Shown piece by piece: positions 51,074 to 60,641 of a stretch of 64,000 nucleotides of DNA. Origin of the DNA: CAZXEU01 sp965207385. GTDB lineage: Bacteria; Bacteroidota; Rhodothermia; Rhodothermales; Bin80. Location: assembly GCA_965207385.1 (NCBI GenBank), contig CBDBLZ010000020.1:62001-126000 (forward strand), given 5' to 3'. The notes beneath the pieces are model-generated. The model had not been told where the DNA came from. It searched no databases and was given only the letters and a program-made list of their open reading frames with translations. Made by a program: the position numbers and the translations under genes. Positions within the stretch are counted from its first letter, which is position 1. Each line of letters starts with the position of its first letter.

Positions 51074-53722
51074 ATGCCAGCCAAACTCAAGTATGTCTAT
51101 TGCTTTGGCAACGGGTCTGCCGAAGGCTCCAGGGAAATGAAGGCATTATTGGGAGGCAAGGGGGCCAACCTGGCGGAAATGAGCGCCATCGGCCTGCCCG
51201 TGCCGCCCGGTTTCACGGTCACGACGGAAGCCTGCAGCTTTTACGGTACGCACGGCCACTCGTGGCCCGAAGAGCTGGAGCAGCAGGTCGGGAAAGGCTT
51301 GCGTCACGTCGAGGCGGCGCTTGGCCGCAAGCTGGGCGACGCCCGCAAACCGCTCCTTGTTTCCGTACGCAGCGGCGCCGCGCAGTCCATGCCCGGCATG
51401 ATGGACACGGTGCTGAATCTCGGCCTGAACGACACCGTCGTTGAGGGACTGGCGCGGGAGACAGGCAACGCCCGCTTTGCCTACGACGCCTACCGGCGCT
51501 TTATCGACATGTTCGGCAACGTGGTCATGGGCGTGCACCACGACCACTTCGAGGAAGCCCTGCACCGGATGAAAGTGGAAAAGGGAGTTACCGAGGACCT
51601 GGACCTGGATGCCGACGACCTGAAACGCCTGGTCAATGCGTACAAGTCCATTTACGGTGTTCATACGCAGTCCGCGTTTCCAACAGATCCCATGAACCAG
51701 CTCCGCCACGCGATCAATGCCGTGTTTGGTTCCTGGGACAGCCAGCGCGCCGTCAAATACCGCCAGATAAACAAGATTACCGGACTTATCGGCACGGCAG
51801 TCAATGTTCAGGCCATGGTCTATGGCAACATGGGAGACAGCAGTGGCACGGGGGTCTGCTTTACGCGCAATCCGGCAACGGGTGATCACGAGCTCTACGG
51901 CGAATTCCTGGTCAATGCGCAGGGCGAAGACGTGGTGGCAGGAATACGGACACCGGAGCCCATTTCCCGCATGGAGGAGAAGTTTCCGAAGCCGTACCAC
52001 GAATTGCTCGCCGTCACCGACCGCCTGGAGAAGCACTACCAGAACATGCAGGACATCGAGTTCACCATCCAGGGCGGCACGTTGTTTATCCTGCAGACAC
52101 GAAACGGCAAGCGCACCGGCAAGGCGGCCCTGAAAACCGCCGTGGACATGGTGGCAGAAGGCCTGACCGACAGGAAAACAGCCGTTAGGGACCTGGTCGA
52201 GCCGATTCACCTGGATCAGCTTCTGCACCCCGGCTTCAAGGACGAAATCGGCTACCGGGACCGGGTACTGGCCAAGGGGCTGCCCGCATCTCCCGGGGCA
52301 GCCGTGGGCCGCGTCGTATTCTCTGCAGAGGAAGCAGAGGCGTGGAGACAGAAGGGCGAGAAGGTCATTCTGGTCCGGACGGAAACCAGCCCGGAAGACG
52401 TGGGAGGCATGGACGCGGCGGAGGGCATTCTGACTTCGCGGGGCGGCATGACGAGTCACGCCGCCGTGGTAGCCCGCGGCTGGGGCAAGCCATGCGTGGC
52501 CGGCTGCAGCGGAATCGCGATTGACTACGCAAAGCAGCTCTTCGTGGCCGCCGGCGAGCATGTGGTAAAGAAGGGCGACTGGATCTCCATCAATGGCAGT
52601 TCGGGCGAGGTCATTCTGGGCGCGGAGGAATTGGTGCCCGCGGGCCTCAGCGACGAGTTTGCCACGTTCATGCAATGGGCCGACGAATTCCGCACCATCG
52701 GAGTACGCACCAACGCGGATACGCCGGAGGACACCGCGCAGGCCGTCGCATTTGGTGCCGAGGGCATCGGTCTTTGCCGGACCGAGCACATGTTTTTTGA
52801 AGGGGACCGTATCCAGGCCATGCGCGAGATGATTCTGGCCACCGAGGAGCGGGAACGCGAAGCGGCCCTTGCCAAGCTTCTGCCCTACCAGAAGGCCGAC
52901 TTCCTGGGCATCTTTCGGGCCATGCCCGGCATGCCGATCACCATCCGGCTGCTGGACCCGCCACTCCACGAATTCCTGCCGCACGACGAGGCCGGCATGA
53001 AGGAAATGGCCAGACAACTGGGCGTGCCCCGTCAGACCATAAAGGCCAAGATCGCGGATCTGGACGAGCACAACCCGATGCTGGGCCACCGCGGCTGCAG
53101 ACTGGGTATCACGTATCCGGAGATTACGGCGATGCAGTCCCGGGCCATAATCGAGGCAGCGGTCGAGTTGCACATGGAGGGCATTGATGTGCTCCCCGAA
53201 ATCATGGTGCCGCTCATAGGAACCGTGGAGGAGTTCGTGAACCAGAAGCGCATCATCCAGGATACGGCAGAGACGGTTTTTGCGGAAAAGGGCGAGCGCA
53301 TCGACTACCTGGTCGGTACCATGATCGAGGTGCCGCGTGCCGCGCTGACTGCAGACGACGTGGCACCGGAGGCGGACTTCTTCTCGTTCGGCACCAACGA
53401 CCTGACGCAAATGTGCTTCGGCTACAGCCGCGACGATGCCGGGAAATTCATGCCCGGTTACGTTGAGCACAAGATCCTGGTGGATGACCCGTTTCAGGTC
53501 CTCGACCGCCGCGGGGTGGGCCAGCTGGTCCGAATGGGAACAGAGCGCGGACGGCAGGCAAAGCCAGATCTCAAGGTCGGAATCTGCGGCGAACACGGCG
53601 GCGACCCCGCGTCTGTCGCATTCTGCTTCGGCCTCGGCATGGATTATGTCTCCTGCTCCCCCTTCCGCGTTCCCATTGCTCGGCTGGCAGCCGCGCAGGC
53701 CCACCTGGCAGCGAACAGCTGA
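51074..53722 (+). CDS. ppdK: Pyruvate, phosphate dikinase
   Basis: 882 residues, normal for PPDK, which interconverts pyruvate + ATP + Pi and PEP + AMP + PPi. The N-terminal ATP-grasp domain starts YVYCFGNGSAEGSREMKALLGGKGANLAEM and has LVSVRSGAAQSMPGMMDTVLNLG. The phosphohistidine domain has GGMTSHAAVVARGWGKPCVAG. The PEP/pyruvate barrel has GIGLCRTEHMFFEGDR, NPMLGHRGCRLGITYPEI and FFSFGTNDLTQMCFGYSRDD. A reversible PEP route fits enolase in the same window. About 215 bases separate it from divergent topA. Confidence 0.97.
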   Translation: MPAKLKYVYCFGNGSAEGSREMKALLGGKGANLAEMSAIGLPVPPGFTVTTEACSFYGTHGHSWPEELEQQVGKGLRHVEAALGRKLGDARKPLLVSVRSGAAQSMPGMMDTVLNLGLNDTVVEGLARETGNARFAYDAYRRFIDMFGNVVMGVHHDHFEEALHRMKVEKGVTEDLDLDADDLKRLVNAYKSIYGVHTQSAFPTDPMNQLRHAINAVFGSWDSQRAVKYRQINKITGLIGTAVNVQAMVYGNMGDSSGTGVCFTRNPATGDHELYGEFLVNAQGEDVVAGIRTPEPISRMEEKFPKPYHELLAVTDRLEKHYQNMQDIEFTIQGGTLFILQTRNGKRTGKAALKTAVDMVAEGLTDRKTAVRDLVEPIHLDQLLHPGFKDEIGYRDRVLAKGLPASPGAAVGRVVFSAEEAEAWRQKGEKVILVRTETSPEDVGGMDAAEGILTSRGGMTSHAAVVARGWGKPCVAGCSGIAIDYAKQLFVAAGEHVVKKGDWISINGSSGEVILGAEELVPAGLSDEFATFMQWADEFRTIGVRTNADTPEDTAQAVAFGAEGIGLCRTEHMFFEGDRIQAMREMILATEEREREAALAKLLPYQKADFLGIFRAMPGMPITIRLLDPPLHEFLPHDEAGMKEMARQLGVPRQTIKAKIADLDEHNPMLGHRGCRLGITYPEITAMQSRAIIEAAVELHMEGIDVLPEIMVPLIGTVEEFVNQKRIIQDTAETVFAEKGERIDYLVGTMIEVPRAALTADDVAPEADFFSFGTNDLTQMCFGYSRDDAGKFMPGYVEHKILVDDPFQVLDRRGVGQLVRMGTERGRQAKPDLKVGICGEHGGDPASVAFCFGLGMDYVSCSPFRVPIARLAAAQAHLAANS

Positions 53723-53745
53723 TCTAGCCGCACGGTGCTAATGGC

Positions 53746-55458
53746 ATGAGCTGGACTACGGGCTATTTCGGCGAGCATCTGCCGCCGGCTATCCGTTCCC
53801 GGCTCAAGGCGCAAGGAGATCAGGAAGTTGTCCGCGCGGACGCCGGGGGCAGCTTTATCAGGGCAGGCGGGCTCGCTGCTACATGTCTGCATGGAATTCT
53901 GCCGGACGGCCGCCGCTGGCTAGTGGTCGGTCTCGGCCTGCAGACCGGCGAAGCCGGCTTCCACGTGCTGGACGCGGCGGCATGGTCGGATCTGGCCAGC
54001 CAAGCGCAGCCGGAGATGGACCGGCTCGATGGCCACTTCGTGCTGCTTCGCTGGTCCCAGCGCAGATTCGAGGCATTTGTCGACCAGGCCTGCACGCGCA
54101 CGCTCTACTTCAGACCTTTCGCCGAAGGCCTGCTCTTTTCCACGCGGCTGGACCACCTGGCTCGCGTTCTCGGCGGACTCGAGATTGATTACGCTGTATT
54201 CGGCGCGCAGTGGATCACGTTCAACCAGCTGTCGAGCCAATCTCCGGTGCAGGGTCTCATGCGCCTGGGCCCGGCAGGACGTGCGAGCTTTAGCAGGGGC
54301 CGGCTAGAAGTCAGCGAGCGCGCCTGGGCGCCGCAAACTGACCGCACGGACCGGACCGGCCATTCGTTCGCACGTCGCGTCAGAGCACTGCTTCGTCCAG
54401 TGGACGGGCGCAGACTCAGCCTCGGGCTGTCCGGCGGCCTGGATTCGAGGCTGCTCCTCGCACTTGGCCCTGCCGGCATGTCGACGCACGTTTTCGGACC
54501 GCCGGACCACCCGGACGCGCGCATAGCGAATTCCATCGCCGCCAAAGAGGGCCTTCGCCACGTGCACCTAGACCTGCCTGATCCGGAGATGGACCAATGC
54601 CTGGAAGAGGTCTACGAAGCAGCCGGAACGACGCACGCCATTGCCCCTGCATCATCCACAGCTTCGCGCAATCTTGCATCCAGGCTACACGCTGCCGGAC
54701 TTGCCATGGTGGACGGAGCCCTGGGCGAAGCCGCCCGGCGACAGTTCATGAATCGGCTGTTGTGGCAAGGCCGTGGGTCCAGGCGACCACCGACCATACT
54801 CAAGCGCCTGCGCGTGCAGCGTATGAGCTGCTTCTCCCGGGGCGTGCAGAAGCTGATGGAATCCGGCACGCTGGGCCAGATTGATGCGCTGTGGAGCGGG
54901 CTCCCCGGCGGGCTTGGGCGCGAGGATTCCCTTGATCTCGCCGGCGTCCGCTCCCGCCTGCCCAATTTCTTCGGCTTGGAACAGCAGCGCCTGGACGGGC
55001 TACTGGTATGCTTCATGCCGTTCGCGCAGCCGTCTGTCCTGCGCAGCATCTTCCGTCTTCCCCTTCAGCTTCGCCGCTCCGGACGTCTGTTTCGCACGCT
55101 GGTACGCAGCGGCAAGCCCTCGCTTGCCCGCCATCCGCTAGTCAAGGACGGCATTTCCTATCCCTACCATCTTGCCGGGCCCGGCGCATTCCTCTTCACC
55201 AGGGCGAAGAAGAAGCTGGGCTACCGGCACAAGGACGCCACCCAACTCGCATTCCTGCACATACTGAAGCCGTTTGTACTGGACACCCTGCACTCGCAGT
55301 CGGTAAAATCCTATGCTCCTTACGACGTGCCAGCTATCGCAGCCGCTGTCGAGGGCTACTACAAGGGGAAGATCGGGCTTGCAGGCTCCGTGGACTGGTG
55401 GCTCTCATTCGAGATCTGGCGGCAGAGCTTGTCAGCTTCCGGTTCGATTCTCCGCTGA
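53746..55458 (+). CDS. Asparagine synthetase B-like protein without glutaminase cysteine
   Basis: 570 residues. Residues 1-190 keep the Ntn-type glutaminase fold pattern (EMDRLDGHFVLLRWSQRRFEAFVDQACTRTLYF), but the protein starts MSWTT, with no Cys2, the nucleophile of class II amidotransferases. The synthetase domain has the PP-loop SLGLSGGLDSRLLLAL (SGGLDS at 229-234), which binds ATP. It may adenylate a carboxylate and use free ammonia or another amine, as in beta-lactam synthetase-like relatives. No precursor peptide or tailoring gene is nearby. It begins 23 bases after ppdK and converges with the DUF4249 gene 11 bases away. Confidence 0.82.
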   Translation: MSWTTGYFGEHLPPAIRSRLKAQGDQEVVRADAGGSFIRAGGLAATCLHGILPDGRRWLVVGLGLQTGEAGFHVLDAAAWSDLASQAQPEMDRLDGHFVLLRWSQRRFEAFVDQACTRTLYFRPFAEGLLFSTRLDHLARVLGGLEIDYAVFGAQWITFNQLSSQSPVQGLMRLGPAGRASFSRGRLEVSERAWAPQTDRTDRTGHSFARRVRALLRPVDGRRLSLGLSGGLDSRLLLALGPAGMSTHVFGPPDHPDARIANSIAAKEGLRHVHLDLPDPEMDQCLEEVYEAAGTTHAIAPASSTASRNLASRLHAAGLAMVDGALGEAARRQFMNRLLWQGRGSRRPPTILKRLRVQRMSCFSRGVQKLMESGTLGQIDALWSGLPGGLGREDSLDLAGVRSRLPNFFGLEQQRLDGLLVCFMPFAQPSVLRSIFRLPLQLRRSGRLFRTLVRSGKPSLARHPLVKDGISYPYHLAGPGAFLFTRAKKKLGYRHKDATQLAFLHILKPFVLDTLHSQSVKSYAPYDVPAIAAAVEGYYKGKIGLAGSVDWWLSFEIWRQSLSASGSILR

Positions 55459-55469
55459 GGTGTGGCCAT

Positions 55470-56297
55470 TTATCCGCCCCCAAGCTCGACTTCAAACTCT
55501 ACGGTGCTGCTGTTAAAGGCACTGAATACTCCAAGTCCGCCATTGATATTCGAAGGCGGCTCATTCAGATCACGGGAGTCCTGCTGCCGATTCTCGTAGA
55601 GATCAGCGTACTCCTTGTTAACACGGTACACTGTCGCACGATGCGGTCCCAGCACCTGCAGGCTGCGCACATTTATATCGTGGTAATTGGCATCGGTCGG
55701 CACGGTCACCAAGCGGAATCCGCCGAATCGCTCCCGAACAAAGTCTGGCAAAATGTACGTGGGCTCGTCCTCGGTGAGGCTCTCGACAACAACGTAGTGG
55801 AGAGCCCCGTCAGGATTGTCCCAGGTAATGGTCAGGTAGTTGTCTTGCATGCCGCGGAAGCCTCCCCCGATGCCAGCACCGGGGACCTTGAGCACTTTAT
55901 CGGACAATGTCACGTCGACAGGCGGCGGCGGTACCGTGGTCTCTGCCGTAAGGTGGTGGCCTTCCACCTGCACTTCCAGCAGAAAGATGTCGCCGGCATC
56001 CACCGAGAGGTCATTGCCCAGATACGCGTATCGTCCGTCGTCGCCGACGCGTGAGAGCGCAAACGCCGAGCCATTCTTGGCCAGTCGCACACTCGCGCCC
56101 AATACGGGTGCAGCCACCGGGTCCTCGCTTGCCAGGGATACGGCTTTGGTGATCCGGATGGCAGTTGCCGGCTCACCGGCGTACAGAAATGCTTCGACGA
56201 CCACGAGTGCATCGGCTGGCTGCATATCAACGGTGTCACAGCCGCAAGTCAAGACCACGACGATCAGGAGATTTCGCGGCGCTACAAGCTTCTTCAT
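55470..56297 (-). CDS. DUF4249 lipoprotein, TonB receptor partner
   Basis: 275 residues. The N-terminus ends in a cysteine-containing lipobox-like segment (LIVVVLTCGCDTVD, Cys18 or Cys20). The mature start (PADALVVVEAFLYAGEPATAIRITKAVSLASEDPVAAPVLGASVRLAKNG) is typical of DUF4249, a family encoded beside TonB-dependent receptors in Bacteroidota and thought to be the surface lipoprotein of the uptake pair. It starts 6 bases after the receptor gene on the same strand, so they form an operon. The substrate is unknown. Confidence 0.86.
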   Translation of the reverse strand: MKKLVAPRNLLIVVVLTCGCDTVDMQPADALVVVEAFLYAGEPATAIRITKAVSLASEDPVAAPVLGASVRLAKNGSAFALSRVGDDGRYAYLGNDLSVDAGDIFLLEVQVEGHHLTAETTVPPPPVDVTLSDKVLKVPGAGIGGGFRGMQDNYLTITWDNPDGALHYVVVESLTEDEPTYILPDFVRERFGGFRLVTVPTDANYHDINVRSLQVLGPHRATVYRVNKEYADLYENRQQDSRDLNEPPSNINGGLGVFSAFNSSTVEFEVELGGG

Positions 56298-56303
56298 GTT
56301 CGA

Positions 56304-58829
56304 TCAGAGATCTACGCGGAGGGACAAGTTTGGCGTTACGCCAAGAAAGGCTACGTCGGTAGTCACGAATGGCGACTCGGTCAGGTCAAATTCCTTGTAC
56401 CACACGTTTATCCGGTTATAAATGTTGAACACCGAGAAGCCCACATCTACATTCGCCGAACCCCAGGGAAACCGGTAGTGAATGGCTCCGTCCAGCCGAT
56501 GATAGGCCGGCAGACGCTCGCCGTTCTTCTCGCCCACGTGAATGTAGCTTTGGCTGGTCCCATCCAGCAGCGCTAGAGTGTATTGCGACTCCGGCGCGGT
56601 GTAAGGTCGGCCTGTCGAGAATGCCCACGTTGCGGACAGGTCCCAGCGCGAACCGAGTCGGGCCGACCCCACGGTCTTCAATTCGTGCGGCTGGTCGTGT
56701 AACGCCGGAAAGGGCTCTCCGTCGTTCAGTCCCTGAAACCTGTGCTCGATCCGGGCAAACGTATAGCTGAGCCAACCGGTATGCCGCCCAGACTTTCGCT
56801 GAAGGAGTACTTCCAGTCCTCTGGCAACGCCACCACCGTCAAAGAACAGGTCGTCAGCCTCGAAACCGGCACCCTCCCGACTGAACCGGAGCGAAAACTC
56901 GCTCAGCCCATGCAATGACTTGTAATACGCTTCCACATCGAGTAGCCAGGAGTGGGCCTCCAGGCTACCTCCAAGCACGTAGTGCGTGGCTTGCTGAATC
57001 CCCACATTCTTACCGTTGGCAAGCAGCCAGAAATCCCGGGCGCCCTCCGTAACGGCTTCATTGACAACGCGGGCTACAAACTGGTTGTATCTGCCGTAAG
57101 CGCCCTTCAGCCGCATCATGTCTGTTGCGTCGTATTGAATGGCAAAGCGGGGTTCCAGATACATGTCCCCGGTTAGATCATTCCAAGCCGTTCTGATGCC
57201 GGCAGTCAGACTGAAGGCCGGCAATGGCTTCCATGTGTCTTGCATATAGGCTGCGACGTGACGAGCGTTCTGCTCCTCATCGAGAATTGTAAGCGTGTCG
57301 TTTCGCACGTTTTCGTAGCGGACATCGGTCAGCGTAGCAGCAAACCCGAAGTCAACCTTGTGTGCCCGCGACAGATGCCACTCGTTGTCCAGGCGAACGG
57401 TAATGTCTCTAAGGCGATTGTTTTCGAGAGTACCGCCCTGCCTCGAGAAAATGGCCGTATCAGCCTCGGCGGCATAGCGCTCAGCCAAGTTTGCACGCGT
57501 GTTCTCGCTACGATACCGGGAGGATGCAACTAAGGCATTGGAATACAGCCGCGGCGTCCACTGGCGCGACCACTTAGCACTGGCGCCAAAATTGCCCCAG
57601 TCCGTGACATCGTAGACATCATTTACCAGCCTCCCGCCGATCTGGCTGCCTTGAGTGATCTCATTTGCAGAAAAGCGCGATTCATCCAGATTGTCCTGGC
57701 CTGCATAGAGGCTCAGGGCCAGCACATCTTTCGAAGTGGGTCGGTAGCTCAGTTTCGCGTTGAGGTCATAGAAGTAGAAGTCAGGCTGAACGGTTGCCTG
57801 CCCAGATCCTCGTTGCACAGCTCCGAGAGCACCCCTTTGTCGGTTTCCCGGGCCTACGGAGCCGTTCCCGGGGCCCTGCGGACCCTGGCTCACGCCGGGG
57901 TCCGCTCCGGTCAGCATGTCGTAGATGTTATTGTAGGTCGCGGTCCGCAGCACATCCGTGTACGAGCGCCTGCCGGTAATCAGAACAGAGCCTTGCTGTC
58001 CTAGCGGCGCTTCAAGGACTGCTGAAGCACTTAGCAGGTTCACGCCAATACTCGCGCCCAGGTCATTGCGGCCCGTGCGTCCGGTCAGGTCCACCACGCC
58101 TGATGCGCGCCCGCCGTATGCCGCCGGGTACCCGCCCTTGTAAAGCCGTACATCCTTGATGGCGTCGGAGTTGAACGCGCTGAAGAAACCGAACAGATGA
58201 TCAACGTGGTATACGGTCATGCCGTCTAACAACACGAGATTCTGGTCCGGCGTACCGCCTCGCACATACAGTCCGGATGATCCTTCATTCGTGCCGCTGA
58301 TCCCCGGCAGGAGCTGCAATGCTCTGAAAACGTCTGCATCCCCGACATTGGGAAGCACTTCTGTTTCCACGGGTGCGATGACAACCTGGCTTACACCCTC
58401 GGACGTATTCATCATCCGCAGCTGCTCCGCCGTCACGAGAACCTCTTCGAGATAGGCCGCTTCCCTTGCTAATCTGATCTCAAGCGGAGCCGCGAGCGAC
58501 TGAGTATTCACTTTGATCTCCGCAGACTGGAAGCCCAGATAGGTTACCCGAAGCACATATTCGCCTTCGGCCAAACCGACGAGCGCAAAATAGCCGTCGA
58601 CGTTGGAGGCACTGCCTTGTCCCGTTTCCTGGACAACAACGTTCGCGTAAGGCAAGGATTCGCCGGTTTCCGCATCAAGCACGCGACCACTTACGGTTGC
58701 CAACCGCTGCGCCATTGACGGGACCGGCAAGACCAGACAGAGCAAGACCGGCACAAAGGCATTCCTAATCACGCGTTCTGCGAAAGTGCTTATCGGGCCT
58801 TTGAAACAGGCTATCATGACTGTGCGCAT
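56304..58829 (-). CDS. TonB-dependent receptor with carboxypeptidase-like N-terminal domain
   Basis: 841 residues if started at the ATG at 58827-58829; ATGs at 58817 and 58853 are alternatives, and the longer frame to 59057 is unlikely. The signal peptide ends at PVPSMAQ. Next comes a CarboxypepD-regulatory-like domain (VSGRVLDAETGESLPYANVVVQETGQGSASNVDGYFALVGL), then the plug (LYVRGGTPDQNLVLLDGMTVYHVDHLFGFFSAFNSDAIKDVRLYKGGYPAAYGGRASGVVDL), then the beta-barrel, ending in a terminal strand (PNLSLRVDL). It imports a ligand across the outer membrane, powered by TonB. It pairs with the DUF4249 lipoprotein downstream. Confidence 0.9.
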   Translation of the reverse strand: MRTVMIACFKGPISTFAERVIRNAFVPVLLCLVLPVPSMAQRLATVSGRVLDAETGESLPYANVVVQETGQGSASNVDGYFALVGLAEGEYVLRVTYLGFQSAEIKVNTQSLAAPLEIRLAREAAYLEEVLVTAEQLRMMNTSEGVSQVVIAPVETEVLPNVGDADVFRALQLLPGISGTNEGSSGLYVRGGTPDQNLVLLDGMTVYHVDHLFGFFSAFNSDAIKDVRLYKGGYPAAYGGRASGVVDLTGRTGRNDLGASIGVNLLSASAVLEAPLGQQGSVLITGRRSYTDVLRTATYNNIYDMLTGADPGVSQGPQGPGNGSVGPGNRQRGALGAVQRGSGQATVQPDFYFYDLNAKLSYRPTSKDVLALSLYAGQDNLDESRFSANEITQGSQIGGRLVNDVYDVTDWGNFGASAKWSRQWTPRLYSNALVASSRYRSENTRANLAERYAAEADTAIFSRQGGTLENNRLRDITVRLDNEWHLSRAHKVDFGFAATLTDVRYENVRNDTLTILDEEQNARHVAAYMQDTWKPLPAFSLTAGIRTAWNDLTGDMYLEPRFAIQYDATDMMRLKGAYGRYNQFVARVVNEAVTEGARDFWLLANGKNVGIQQATHYVLGGSLEAHSWLLDVEAYYKSLHGLSEFSLRFSREGAGFEADDLFFDGGGVARGLEVLLQRKSGRHTGWLSYTFARIEHRFQGLNDGEPFPALHDQPHELKTVGSARLGSRWDLSATWAFSTGRPYTAPESQYTLALLDGTSQSYIHVGEKNGERLPAYHRLDGAIHYRFPWGSANVDVGFSVFNIYNRINVWYKEFDLTESPFVTTDVAFLGVTPNLSLRVDL

Positions 58830-59263
58830 AGAAGAGGCAGCCGAGGCCGGCATCGCTGTTTTGCCTTTATTGACGTGCCGGAACAAGGCCGCATTCCCTT
58901 GCCAAGCGGACTCCGATACAACCAATAGGACTCGCAGGCAGGCGTCCTGCCAGCAGGAGCCCTTCGATTTTCCGCAAGAGGCGCCAATCCTTACAAGGGC
59001 GCGCTGCTGTCTCAATTCGTCCGACGCGCGGCCTTGTTCTGCCAGGAAAGCGGCCAAAAAGCGTGCCCGTTTCTAATGGCTGGGGCTGGTCAGCACGGCT
59101 AGGGAAAGCGGTCTGTTAGGGCGGCCGCTTGGCTGCCAAGTTTCACCTCGCGCCGGCCCGCCTTGCAACATGGCCACGGCGCCAACGGCAATGGACGCGC
59201 CACGCAGGACTGGCTTGGCGTTCGTGTACCACGATTGGAGCTGTACTATAGGTGACGAAACAC

Positions 59264-59725
59264 TTAGCAGCGCCTACGACCCGCGCGAGGGCCTGGGAAT
59301 CGACGCAGCCCTTGGCAAGACAAGTGCAACCTGGTAACTCGGGCTTCGTCCTTGGTCGTCGCAATCTTGCCGCACAGCCACCGCTGGAGCTCTATGCTCG
59401 CCTCGACCCGCGGTCCGGGGGCCAACTCCACCCGGGCACGAATTGTCCAGGCGCCCGCAGACCTTGCCTCCAACGTGTCTACAATCGTCTGGCCGGTTTC
59501 CACATCGAAAGGCTCGGTGAGATTGAATTGCCAGCTCGTCGTCAGGAGATCCTCAGAGCAAGGGCCTGCCAAATGAAGGAATCGGATGGTCTCATTCCAG
59601 ACCTCCTGCCTCTCAAACGAGTACAAGGCATCGTGATCCTGTTTGAGCCGGGCGCAAATTGCTGAGCAACACACCTGCGCGGCTGGGCCGGGTACAGTGT
59701 CACTGGGATTCGCCATGGACTGCAT
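59264..59725 (-). CDS. Possible hypothetical protein
   Basis: About 150 residues if the start is one of the ATGs at 59716-59725; further upstream ATGs would run into the YHS-like gene on the other strand. Its middle part (EVWNETIRFLHLAGPCSEDLLTTSWQFNLTEPFDVETGQTIVDTLEA, then AWTIRARVELAPGPRVEASIELQRWL) looks like a genuine alternating-strand protein, while the C-terminus is Arg-rich. Family not recognised. It is the best frame in a 700-base stretch that otherwise has no gene; 59058-59263 shows nothing. Confidence 0.38.
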   Translation of the reverse strand: MQSMANPSDTVPGPAAQVCCSAICARLKQDHDALYSFERQEVWNETIRFLHLAGPCSEDLLTTSWQFNLTEPFDVETGQTIVDTLEARSAGAWTIRARVELAPGPRVEASIELQRWLCGKIATTKDEARVTRLHLSCQGLRRFPGPRAGRRRC

Positions 59726-59768
59726 TGCAGACAGGCAGCACCTATGCACATCCGTTAAACCATTACTC

Positions 59769-59978
59769 ATGCGGATTCTTGACATAACCGATTGCATCAA
59801 CGACAATTGCCCTTGGTCCGGCAAGCCGGTACAGGCGGATTCGCTCACCGAATTCGAAGGCCGCGTCGTCGGATTCTGCAATCCGGGTTGCCGAGACAAG
59901 TTTGAGGCGGCAATCCGTCATTTCGAGCGCGCGAGGAGCAAGACAGAAGCTGCCACGCCGGATCCGGATAGAGGCTGA
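59769..59978 (+). CDS. Small YHS-like cysteine protein
   Basis: 69 residues from the ATG at 59769 (MRILDITDCINDNCPWSGKP). The cysteines in DCINDNCPWSGKPVQADSLTEF and VVGFCNPGCRDKF resemble YHS-type or related small metal-binding domains, with two Cys near the start and two in FCNPGC. The C-terminus is charged (HFERARSKTEAATPDPDRG). Upstream in-frame codons to 59643 give an unlike, Cys/Ala-rich extension and were not used. It probably binds a metal ion in the cytoplasm; partner unknown. The 300 bases after it hold no gene. Confidence 0.7.
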   Translation: MRILDITDCINDNCPWSGKPVQADSLTEFEGRVVGFCNPGCRDKFEAAIRHFERARSKTEAATPDPDRG

Positions 59979-60278
59979 TTTGGCTTGTCGGCGACAACAC
60001 CGGCGGATGGCGGGAAATTGCGCCGGCATTTGCCCGCCTCGCCTGCAGCGGGAGAATATCCGTCACGTCGGGAGCGCGCGAGCGACTCTGCCTTAACGAG
60101 AATGTGCGCGGCGGCCAGCACTCCGGAGCGATAGCATTCCGGCCGCTCAAGCCCGGTATGGGCAGATAGAATAGCGCAATCTTGAGGCTCCGCAAGGAAA
60201 CCCACGCCGACCCGCTACGCGGCTACAAGGCCTAACCGGGCCTGTACTCAAGGCGTTCCGCCAGCGAGGGCACGCTTT
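59979..60278. other. 300-base gap without recognised gene
   Basis: Only Arg/Ser/Pro-rich noise frames on both strands. No hairpin with a T-run and no tRNA were seen. Confidence 0.45.
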
Positions 60279-60575
60279 TCATGACGCGGAACTACCCCGC
60301 GATAGCTGCTTAGTTTGCGTGCCTTCCAGTCTGTGGCTGGCCTCTCGCAACTCTTCTTCCAGCGCGTCCAGCCGTGCGTGAAGGGGAGCATTTCCTGCTT
60401 CTACGGCGCGACCAATCATCTCCTCCAACTCTCCAGCGCTCATGGAGACTCCTCCCTCCTGATCGGCAGACCCTGTGTTTGCCAGGTTGTTGAAGATCGG
60501 CCGCAATGCGTAGGAAAAACCTGTCAGCACGCCGAGACATGCGGCCGCAAATGCTAGCAATTGCCAGTATCCCAT
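60279..60575 (-). CDS. Small membrane-anchored coiled-coil protein
   Basis: 98 residues. One N-terminal transmembrane helix (MGYWQLLAFAAACLGVLTGFSYAL), a short linker, and a C-terminal amphipathic helix likely to form a coiled coil (SAGELEEMIGRAVEAGNAPLHARLDALEEELREASHRLEG). No family recognised. It follows the acyl-CoA dehydrogenase gene on the same strand by 66 bases. The alternation of a clear helix and heptads argues that it is real. Confidence 0.62.
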   Translation of the reverse strand: MGYWQLLAFAAACLGVLTGFSYALRPIFNNLANTGSADQEGGVSMSAGELEEMIGRAVEAGNAPLHARLDALEEELREASHRLEGTQTKQLSRGSSAS

Positions 60576-60641
60576 ATATTCACCCCGCAGGAGAATTTTC
60601 CCGCAACCGCCTGCGGTCGCAGGGCAAAATGGTACTTGGCC

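Noticed and set aside
51146..53704. 852-codon minus-strand frame opposite ppdK
   Set aside because: Mirror frame of a highly biased GC-rich gene; its translation is His/Arg-rich with no family pattern.
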